In this document: piece by piece, positions 1 through 5,230 of the stretch | Numbering within the stretch: the first letter of the stretch is position 1 | How the letters are laid out: the number at the start of each line of letters is the position of its first letter | Made by a program: the position numbers and the translations under genes | Source of the DNA: Clostridia bacterium | Lineage (GTDB): Bacteria > Bacillota > Clostridia > Oscillospirales > Acutalibacteraceae | Direction: 5' to 3' | DNA: 5,947 nucleotides | Assembly: GCA_017552845.1 (NCBI GenBank) | Contig: JAFZOE010000359.1 | Coordinates: 1-5,947 of the forward strand | Notes under the pieces: model-generated | Told to the model about the DNA's origin: nothing | The model's database searches: none | The model's input: the letters and a program-made list of their open reading frames with translations, nothing else

Positions 1-757
1 TGGCAAGAATGAAAAGCGCAATAAAAACAATCGCAACGGCAGGCGAAAGTCTGCTGTATTCTTTTGCAGACGCATAATTGAATTCGCCCGTATATCCGCG
101 CAGAAGCATAGCCGAATAAATCTCGTTCGCCTTATCAGAGCTTCTCAGAACCAGCCGACCGAGGAAGGTTCCCCAGGCGGAGAAACGGATTCCCTTCTGA
201 CCGGGGGCGCGCAGATGATAGGCATCGGTCATAACCGCAGCTTCATCAAGCATAACCGAAACATAGCGGAAGGTCAGAAGCAGACGCGAGACAAGCGTTT
301 TGGGAAAGTGAATCTTCCTCAATCCGCGGCAGAGCTCGTCAACCGGAGTGGTCGCGACCAGCAGAAACGACATCATCAGGCTGAATACGCCTTTCATCAT
401 AAGCGTCAGCATTGAAACCACGCCGCCGGGAATTCCTAGTGCGCCGACTTTCAGCATTATTTCCTTATCAAAAAACGGATTGAAAATGCCGACCGCGCAG
501 ACAAGCGGCAGGACTATCCTGAGCTTGTAAAAGCAGGTCTTGAGCGGTATCAGCGAAAGCTGATAACCGATGACGGGAATCAGGAGCATCACGATAAGCG
601 CCGAGAAATCATATTTATTGAATGAAACAGTGACGATTATATATGCGAGTGTCATCGCAAGCTTTGAGAGAGGAGACAGGCGGTGAACGGGCGAACTGCC
701 CTGCGCGAGCGCTTCAACCGCTTTAATCTCCGCGCCCGCTTTCTGAGCTTTATTCAC
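1..757 (-). CDS. larQ: LarQ/CbiQ: transmembrane coupling (T) component of ECF nickel/cobalt transporter, 3' end cut by window edge
   Basis: The frame is open from 757 to the left edge (252 codons), so the protein is nearly complete against the usual 250-270 residues. It is the integral-membrane EcfT subunit that links the substrate-binding component to the ATPase. Visible hydrophobic segments lie near residues 32-45, 51-70, 80-92, 110-135 and 238-252. The cytoplasmic region has two Arg-Gly-type segments, HLRAPG (181-186) and LRGYTG (219-224), which resemble the paired ATPase-coupling motifs of EcfT proteins; the match to the first is looser. I chose the GTG at 757 because AGGTGA lies 5 nt upstream of it. 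A GTG at 766 is in frame but has a poorly spaced ribosome site. It follows larMN by 29 nt, clearly in the same operon. Family assignment is strong. Nickel rather than cobalt, and so larQ rather than cbiQ, is inferred from the adjacent larBC. Confidence 0.9.
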   Translation of the reverse strand, partial: MNKAQKAGAEIKAVEALAQGSSPVHRLSPLSKLAMTLAYIIVTVSFNKYDFSALIVMLLIPVIGYQLSLIPLKTCFYKLRIVLPLVCAVGIFNPFFDKEIMLKVGALGIPGGVVSMLTLMMKGVFSLMMSFLLVATTPVDELCRGLRKIHFPKTLVSRLLLTFRYVSVMLDEAAVMTDAYHLRAPGQKGIRFSAWGTFLGRLVLRSSDKANEIYSAMLLRGYTGEFNYASAKEYSRLSPAVAIVFIALFILA

Positions 758-768
758 CTCTCTCACCT
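758..768 (-). promoter_or_regulatory. Ribosome binding site deciding the GTG start of larQ/cbiQ
   Basis: On the minus strand AGGTGA (768-763) is followed by a 5-nt GAGAG spacer and then GTG at 757. The competing in-frame GTG (766-764) lies inside this element, with only AAGG three nt upstream of it, so it is less likely. No ATG is available near the start of the conserved region. Confidence 0.5.
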
Positions 769-786
769 GCCTTTTTCCGTTATCTT

Positions 787-1881
787 TTATTTATTGCTAT
801 CTTCTGCCTTTTTCGCCTTTTTTCTGAAGAATCCGCCCGCGAGGCATACCAGCGCCGCGACACCCGCGACCATTGCCGAGCCGACTATGCCCGAAACCGT
901 AGTGCCCGCCGGATTCTCGGCGTCAAATGAAAAAGCATAATCGGGAAGGAATGATGTCTTTTCCTGAATAGCTTCGGCCTTTTCGGATGCGCCGCTCTCA
1001 ACGCCGAAATTTTCCTCGTCGAGAGCCATATTCTCGGCATATCCCGCATCTTTATTGCCGAAGAGCGCCCATTCGAGGCCGTCGGGATTGGAGCTTGCAA
1101 GCAGGGAAATTCCACCACCGACAATAAGCACAACCGCCGTGAGCGTCAGCAGAACAGCCTTGACCGAGCCCTTCTGCTTTTCACCGTTACCGAGTCTGAT
1201 ATCCTTGATAAGCTCGGGTCTGGTTTCATTTACGAATATAAGCACAGCCGAAGTGATAAGTCCCTCTATGAGGCCTATTGCGAGATGAATCGGCTGCATA
1301 AGCAGAACGAACGACTTGAACGGGAGCTCGGTTATGCCCGAAAGCTGAGTTTCGAGAACAACGGAAAATGCACCGAGCTGCAGGGTTATGATACATCCGA
1401 GGACTGACGCAAGAATAATCTTGACTCTGTTTGCCGCCTTATCGCCTTTTGAGGCGAGGAGCTTGCTCTGCATTATCGGGCGGTAAATCAGGAAATAGCC
1501 GACGAAACAGCCGTAAAAAGCCATATTCCAGATATTTGCCCCGAGAGCGAGAAGACCGCCGTCGGCAAAGAAAAGACATTGGATTGTCAATATCACAATC
1601 ATCGACAGGAAAGCCGCCCACGGGCCGAGCAGAGCCGTCAGCATCATGCCTCCGCAAAGATGCCCCGATGAGCCGGTGCCGGGGATGGTGTAGTTAATCA
1701 TCTGACCCGCGAAAACGAGAGCCGCCATAACCGCCATTGTCGGCAGTTTTTTATAGGTCGGCTCATCGCCGAGTTTTTCTTCTTTTTTGAGCTTGTAGAT
1801 TGATACGCCTGCAACCGTTGCCGAGGCCGCATACATAACCGTCGCGACTGGAGGAGCAAGCAAAGCGTCTGCCATATGCAT
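787..1881 (-). CDS. larMN: LarMN/CbiMN: fused substrate-specific membrane component of ECF nickel/cobalt transporter
   Basis: A 364-residue polytopic membrane protein that joins a CbiM-like S component (about residues 1-225) to a CbiN-like C-terminal region (about 240-364). CbiM proteins bind Ni2+ or Co2+ through the free N-terminal amine, His2 and a further His. Here the N-terminus is MHMADALLAPP with His2 present, and His74 sits in the conserved SGHLCGG segment. The CbiN/PDGLE part has a membrane helix near 242-262, the PDGLE signature at 266-270, an acidic extracytoplasmic stretch (about 275-325) and a last helix near 330-350 with a Lys-rich cytoplasmic tail. The start is fixed by AAGGAGA seven nt upstream; using the second ATG (Met3) would lose the metal-binding His2. 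It lies 23 nt after larC and 29 nt before larQ. Metal specificity cannot be read from the sequence: nickel is inferred from the lar context, and by homology alone this would be called CbiM. Confidence 0.92.
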   Translation of the reverse strand: MHMADALLAPPVATVMYAASATVAGVSIYKLKKEEKLGDEPTYKKLPTMAVMAALVFAGQMINYTIPGTGSSGHLCGGMMLTALLGPWAAFLSMIVILTIQCLFFADGGLLALGANIWNMAFYGCFVGYFLIYRPIMQSKLLASKGDKAANRVKIILASVLGCIITLQLGAFSVVLETQLSGITELPFKSFVLLMQPIHLAIGLIEGLITSAVLIFVNETRPELIKDIRLGNGEKQKGSVKAVLLTLTAVVLIVGGGISLLASSNPDGLEWALFGNKDAGYAENMALDEENFGVESGASEKAEAIQEKTSFLPDYAFSFDAENPAGTTVSGIVGSAMVAGVAALVCLAGGFFRKKAKKAEDSNK

Positions 1882-1904
1882 AGTATAATCTCCTTCTTTA
1901 TTCT

Positions 1905-3107
1905 TTATTCTTTTTCCTCTTTTATTTTCTTCAGAACTTCGGAAAAGGAAAGCCCGTTTTCCCCTGCAATGCGGGAAATGTCATCATATTCAAATTTTTC
2001 TTTTGTTACGCCGTAACCGGTCGAAATCTTTTTTCTGATTTCACCGATCTGCGTCTGCACCGATTCTTCGGCGCGGTTCAGAGTGTATCTTCTGCTTACA
2101 CTCTCCCTTAAACCGATTGTGGATGTATATCTGAAAATCGTTTTAATGAGCACATCTTTTTCCGCCTCGCGGCACATAACACAGAGAAGCGTGCCGGGGC
2201 GGTTTTTCTTCATGGCGGCGGGAATGGTATATACCTCAACCGCGCCTGCCTTGAAGCACCTTTCACAGGCGAAACCGATTTCCTCGGCAGTCATATCATC
2301 GATATTGCAGGAAAGCTCGACTATATATTCTTCGCTTTCTGAACTCTCGCCGAGAAACGCGCGCACACAGTTTGCCCTCTCGAAATCTTTCTTGCCCATA
2401 CCATAACCTATTGCGCCGACAGTCAGCACGGGCATAGGAGCAAATTTCTTCACAAAATATTTCAGCAGGGCGGCGCCTGTCGGAGTGCATAATTCGCCGT
2501 TGATTTCATCGTTATATGCGGGAATTCCTTTGAGAATAAGGGCAGTGGCAGGAGCGGGCACGGGCATAATACCGTGGGCACATTTCACCTGACCTTTTCC
2601 CGTATTCACCGGGGAAGCCATAATAATATCCGGAGCGAGCTTATCTTTAAGCAGGCAGACCGCCGCAACATCGGCGACCGCATCCATCGCGCCGACCTCA
2701 TGAAAATGGACCTCAGCAACGGGAGCGCCGTGAACCTCGCTCTCGGCGGCGGCTATTATTTCATAGACGGCGTTGACATCCGCCTTAACCTTATCCGAAA
2801 GGTTCAGCGAAGCAATAATCTCTTTGATATCATTAAGCGATGAATGATGATGGTGGCGTTCGTGATGATGCTCATGATCATGGTGGTGATGCTCTTCGTC
2901 CTCCTCTTCGCCGTGAATCTTTACGGCTATATGAGAACCGTGAATCCCGCATTTTTCGGAATCCTCTAGAACATATTCAACGCCGGGAACACCGATGGAA
3001 TTCAGAAGGGCAAGTGTTTCGGATTTATTGTCAAATAATTCAAGCAGGGCGGCAGTCAGCATATCCCCCGCCGCACCCATTGAGCAGTCAAAATAAAGAG
3101 TTTTCAT
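1905..3107 (-). CDS. larC: LarC: nickel insertase for the nickel-pincer nucleotide cofactor
   Basis: LarC (DUF111 family) uses CTP to insert nickel into the bis-thiolated pyridinium mononucleotide, the last step of NPN cofactor synthesis, in the cytoplasm. The 400-residue length is normal. Visible family features are the N-terminal DCSMGAAGDM (7-16), a His-rich stretch at 73-88 with 12 His of 16 residues, FHEVGAMDAVADV (135-147), GELCTPTGAALL (204-215), CNIDDMTAEE (267-276) and KKNRPGTLL (300-308). The N-terminal (LarC1) and C-terminal (LarC2) parts sit in one uninterrupted frame, unlike Lactiplantibacillus plantarum, where they are joined by programmed frameshifting. The ATG overlaps the larB stop by 4 nt (ATGA), with GGAGG seven nt upstream, so translation is probably coupled to larB. 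The neighbouring larMN/larQ importer would supply its nickel. Confidence 0.95.
   Translation of the reverse strand: MKTLYFDCSMGAAGDMLTAALLELFDNKSETLALLNSIGVPGVEYVLEDSEKCGIHGSHIAVKIHGEEEDEEHHHHDHEHHHERHHHHSSLNDIKEIIASLNLSDKVKADVNAVYEIIAAAESEVHGAPVAEVHFHEVGAMDAVADVAAVCLLKDKLAPDIIMASPVNTGKGQVKCAHGIMPVPAPATALILKGIPAYNDEINGELCTPTGAALLKYFVKKFAPMPVLTVGAIGYGMGKKDFERANCVRAFLGESSESEEYIVELSCNIDDMTAEEIGFACERCFKAGAVEVYTIPAAMKKNRPGTLLCVMCREAEKDVLIKTIFRYTSTIGLRESVSRRYTLNRAEESVQTQIGEIRKKISTGYGVTKEKFEYDDISRIAGENGLSFSEVLKKIKEEKE
2844..2891 (-). other. His-rich metal-binding segment within LarC
   Basis: Codons 73-88 of larC encode HHHHDHEHHHERHHHH, flanked upstream by an acidic run. It lies in a low-complexity, presumably flexible linker between the N-terminal segment and the FHEVG core. 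His-rich linkers of this kind occur in LarC and in other nickel chaperones such as HypB and SlyD, and probably hold or buffer Ni2+. The direct role here is inferred. Confidence 0.75.
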
Positions 3108-3859
3108 TTCTTAGCCTCCATATGATTTATCATACCCGCGAGGTAGCCTGCGCCGAAGCCGTTGTCAATATTTACAACCGATACTCCGCTTGCGCAGGAA
3201 TTAAGCATCGAAAGCAAAGCCGAAAGACCTTCGAAAGATGCTCCGTAGCCGACGCTTGTCGGAACGGCAATCACAGGGCAGTCGGCTAGCCCGCCTATGA
3301 CACTCGCGAGAGCTCCCTCCATGCCGGCTATGGCAATAATCACGGATGCACTCATGATTTCGTCCAGATGGGCGAGCAGGCGGTGAAGTCCGGCAACTCC
3401 GACATCGTATAAACGCACAACCTCGTTGCCGTGAACTTCGGCGGTCAGCGCCGCCTCCTCGGCAACCGGAATATCGGAGGTTCCGCCCGTCGCGACGACT
3501 ATCTTTCCTATACCGTCGGGAGCAGGCATCTTTCCGATTACACCCGCTCGCGCGTCTTTATTATATTCAACAGTAAATTTCTGAGAAAGCCCGTCGGCCT
3601 CCTCCTGAGTTATTCTGGTTACAAGCACGGTTTCAACGCCGTTTTTCAGCATTGAATCAACGATACCCTCAATCTGTCCGACCGTTTTGCCCGCGCCGTA
3701 AATAACCTCCGCGGCGCCCTGCCTGACACCTCTGTGAAGATCGACTTTGGCGTAGCCCAGGTCCTCAAAAGGCTGCTTTTTGATTTTAAGCAGAGCTTCA
3801 TCGGCGGATATTTCGCCTCTTTCAACTTTTTCGAGCATTTCCCTGATTTCGCTTTTCAT
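3104..3859 (-). CDS. larB: LarB: pyridinium-3,5-biscarboxylic acid mononucleotide synthase
   Basis: LarB starts NPN cofactor synthesis: it carboxylates the pyridine ring of nicotinic acid adenine dinucleotide and releases AMP. The 251-residue length is typical. An N-terminal helical region (1-60, with DLHRGVRQGAAEVIYG at 40-55) precedes a PurE-like AIR-carboxylase domain. Seen in order are ATGGTSDIPVAEEA (123-136), DVGVAGLHRL (152-161), AGMEGALASVIGGL (178-191) and PTSVGYGASFEG (200-211). Cys222 in the LNSC segment and Glu181 occupy the places where, as I recall, the lactobacillar enzyme has a catalytic Cys and an acidic residue. The ATG has GGGAG nine nt upstream. It is the first gene of the operon and overlaps larC by 4 nt. 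The gene is preceded by a long leader containing an apparent terminator (3895-3932), so its expression is probably controlled by attenuation. Confidence 0.95.
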   Translation of the reverse strand: MKSEIREMLEKVERGEISADEALLKIKKQPFEDLGYAKVDLHRGVRQGAAEVIYGAGKTVGQIEGIVDSMLKNGVETVLVTRITQEEADGLSQKFTVEYNKDARAGVIGKMPAPDGIGKIVVATGGTSDIPVAEEAALTAEVHGNEVVRLYDVGVAGLHRLLAHLDEIMSASVIIAIAGMEGALASVIGGLADCPVIAVPTSVGYGASFEGLSALLSMLNSCASGVSVVNIDNGFGAGYLAGMINHMEAKK

Positions 3860-3995
3860 TCTTATCTTCTCCCTGCCATAGTTTTATAAAAGATAAAAAG
3901 GCCTACAGCCCACTCGGTGAGCCATATGCCTTCATGACATATAATTTAAGATAAAAGCCGCGGCTTCTGCCGGATGTTCAGCTTCATGCTGTAAC
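3860..3995 (-). promoter_or_regulatory. Structured 5' leader of the larBC-MNQ operon (putative riboswitch/attenuator, class unknown)
   Basis: About 135 nt lie between the predicted transcription start and the larB ATG. On the minus strand the first bases, UUACAGC (3994-3988), are complementary to GCUGUAG (3909-3903), which forms part of the 3' side of the intrinsic terminator hairpin. Between them CGGC/GCCG can form a tetraloop hairpin (about 3974-3963) and UUAUAUG/CAUAUGG (3944-3938 with 3928-3922) can form a second, which in turn uses bases of the terminator's 5' side. The RNA therefore has two mutually exclusive folds: a junction closed by the long-range helix, or the terminator. I do not recognise the consensus of NiCo (czcD), cobalamin, Moco or other common riboswitches. 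The pairings are seen in the sequence; ligand control is inference. A nickel, cobalt or cofactor-related ligand would suit the downstream genes. Confidence 0.5.
3895..3932 (-). terminator. Intrinsic terminator/attenuator in the larB leader
   Basis: On the minus strand AAGGC (3932-3928) pairs with GCCUU (3902-3898). Inside it GGCUCAC (3923-3917) pairs with GUGGGCU (3913-3907) around a CGA loop, and the hairpin runs into a U tract (3899-3895). Two of the inner pairs are G-U wobbles, which would be A-C mismatches if the plus strand were transcribed, and the U run follows only in the minus direction. Both facts point to function in the larB transcript. It lies 35 nt before the larB ATG with no gene upstream on that strand, so its sensible role is premature termination. 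Confidence 0.65.
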
Positions 3996-4001
3996 AGATT
4001 T

Positions 4002-4030
4002 ATATTAACATATATATTTTTATTTTTCAA
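4002..4030 (-). promoter_or_regulatory. Predicted sigma-A promoter of the lar operon
   Basis: On the minus strand TTGAAA (4030-4025) is followed by 17 bp and TAATAT (4007-4002). A TG at 4010-4009 makes an extended -10 (TGTTAATAT). The surroundings are very AT-rich. Transcription would begin near 3995, just where the leader's long-range helix starts. The -10 matches the consensus at only four of six bases, so the exact placement is tentative. Confidence 0.45.
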
Positions 4031-4100
4031 TATCAACACCATACATTTGCTGAAAAACGCAAAAATTCATTAACAAACCGTTTTCATATTTCTAAGCTAG

Positions 4101-4127
4101 CATTAAGGAAAAACACATATCATTAAG
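4101..4127 (+). repeat. Direct repeat CATTAAG, 20 bp apart, upstream of the htrA-like gene
   Basis: CATTAAG at 4101-4107 recurs at 4121-4127. The start-to-start distance of 20 bp, close to two helical turns, places both copies on one face of the DNA. OmpR-family response regulators often bind direct repeats, and Firmicute htrA genes are commonly controlled by the CssRS two-component system. A regulator site is a guess: seven-base repeats in AT-rich DNA can arise by chance. Confidence 0.25.
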
Positions 4128-4182
4128 ACAGCGAAAGCAAGAAACAGCCGCTGAAACGGAGCTGAAAAAGGAGATATGAAAT

Positions 4183-5187
4183 ATGAATAATGATTTTTAC
4201 AGCTTTTATGAGAGAGAATTTGATACAGCCGGGCAGAGCGCCCCGCAGCCTGTCGCATTTACCGAATGCGATAAAAGTGAAAAGAAAAAGAACGGAAAAT
4301 TCAAGGCGTTCCTCGCCTGCGTTATCGTTATCGCACTGCTCCTGACAGGCGGAGGAATTGCTTATAATCTCGGCAAATCATCGGCCGATACGGTGATATA
4401 CAAAAGCAGCGGAGCAACATCGCAGGTATCCTATACATCGGTTGCCTCAGGCGAAAAAATGACCGCCGCTCAAGTCTATGCCGCGAATGTCAATTCGACG
4501 GTCGGTATTACAACACAGACCAATGTCAATTATTTCGGGTTCCGCACCTCTGCCGCGGCCGCAGGCTCGGGAGTAATTCTCACCGCAAACGGTTATATCG
4601 TCACGAATTATCATGTAATAGAAGACGCAAGTGAAATAAAAGTAACGACTTATGACAACAAGAGCTATGAGGCGGCGCTTGTCGGCTATGATGAAACAAA
4701 CGATATAGCTGTTCTCAAAATCGATGCGGATAATCTTACACCCGTAACACTCGGCGATTCGGACAATGCAAATGTGGGCGATGATGTGGTTGCAATCGGC
4801 AACCCGCTCGGCGAGCTGACCTTTACTCTCACGCGCGGAATCATCAGCGCCAAGGACAGAGAGGTTACCTTCTCATCGGGAGTGACGATGAATCTGATTC
4901 AGACCGATGCCGCAATCAATTCGGGCAATTCGGGCGGCGCTCTCTTCAACATGAACGGTGAACTGATAGGAATTACAAACGCCAAGTATTCATCTTCTTC
5001 ATCGAGCGAATCCTCGGTTGACAATATCGGCTTCGCGATTCCGATAAACTCGCTGACCGAAATCATCGATGACATCATTGAAAACGGAACGGAGACAAAA
5101 GCTCAGCAGGAAATGCCTCAATATGATTTTTCCGGCGGGAACTATTACTCGGGCGGAGATTTCTACGGCAACCCATACAGAAGATAA
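4183..5187 (+). CDS. HtrA/DegP-like membrane-anchored trypsin-like serine protease lacking a PDZ domain
   Basis: A 334-residue S1C-family protease of envelope protein quality control. Residues 1-40 are a charged cytoplasmic N-terminus ending in a Lys-rich run (KSEKKKNGKFK). One membrane helix at about 42-62 leaves the catalytic domain outside the cell. The triad is complete: His144 in TNYHVIED, Asp174 in ETNDIAVLK and Ser250 in INSGNSGGAL. The oxyanion and substrate loops (AIGNPLG 204-210, TRGIISA 217-223) and GFAIPIN (283-289) are typical. A Ser-rich loop (270-278) follows the catalytic Ser. Bacterial HtrA proteins usually go on into one or two PDZ domains, but this one ends after about 45 more residues in a Tyr/Gly-rich tail directly before a terminator. 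The ATG has GGAG nine nt upstream. It is a single-gene unit divergent from the lar operon; nothing links it to NPN synthesis. Confidence 0.93.
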   Translation: MNNDFYSFYEREFDTAGQSAPQPVAFTECDKSEKKKNGKFKAFLACVIVIALLLTGGGIAYNLGKSSADTVIYKSSGATSQVSYTSVASGEKMTAAQVYAANVNSTVGITTQTNVNYFGFRTSAAAAGSGVILTANGYIVTNYHVIEDASEIKVTTYDNKSYEAALVGYDETNDIAVLKIDADNLTPVTLGDSDNANVGDDVVAIGNPLGELTFTLTRGIISAKDREVTFSSGVTMNLIQTDAAINSGNSGGALFNMNGELIGITNAKYSSSSSSESSVDNIGFAIPINSLTEIIDDIIENGTETKAQQEMPQYDFSGGNYYSGGDFYGNPYRR

Positions 5188-5193
5188 AACTAA

Positions 5194-5230
5194 GGACTGC
5201 AGGTCATAACCTGCAGTCCGTATTTTATTT
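5194..5230. terminator. Bidirectional intrinsic terminator between the convergent htrA-like and hydrogenase genes
   Basis: A perfect 11-bp stem, GGACTGCAGGT (5194-5204) with ACCTGCAGTCC (5209-5219), closes on a CATA loop. It is followed by TATTTTATTT on the plus strand and by TTAGTTTTATC on the minus strand. It begins 7 bp after the protease stop and lies 6 bp beyond the hydrogenase stop, so it can serve both convergent genes. The plus-strand T run is the better of the two. Confidence 0.85.

Larger units (their letters stand above)
3860..4182. other. Divergent intergenic region between larB and the htrA-like gene
   Basis: These 323 bases have no convincing gene on either strand. The half nearer larB holds its leader, attenuator and promoter. 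The half nearer the protease (about 4031-4182) is AT-rich to about 4130 and must hold its promoter. TTAACA (4070-4075) is a possible -35, but no good -10 stands 17 bp from it. CATTAAG occurs twice (4101-4107 and 4121-4127), 20 bp apart. A short purine-rich leader ends in AAAAAGGAG (4165-4173), the ribosome site of the protease gene. Confidence 0.6.

Noticed and set aside
683..940. 85-aa plus-strand ORF crossing the larMN-larQ junction
   Set aside because: Shadow of the two minus-strand genes; no ribosome site and no recognisable domain.
2840..3289. 149-aa plus-strand ORF
   Set aside because: Antisense to larB and larC, which are unmistakable. Its composition reflects the reverse of the His-rich codons, and there is no ribosome site or family resemblance.
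3903..3935. 10-codon minus-strand ORF (MKAYGSPSGL) lying over the terminator stem
   Set aside because: No Shine-Dalgarno sequence, and its codons coincide with the hairpin arms, which explain the sequence better.
3946..3987. 13-codon minus-strand ORF in the larB leader (MKLNIRQKPRLLS) as a leader peptide
   Set aside because: There is no ribosome binding site before the ATG, no run of a regulatory codon, and it overlaps the bases of the proposed RNA helices. More likely chance.
3860..3995. Known NiCo (czcD) or cobalamin riboswitch
   Set aside because: The gene context suits them, but I could not find the B12 box or the conserved G-rich junction segments I would expect. A covariance-model search would decide.
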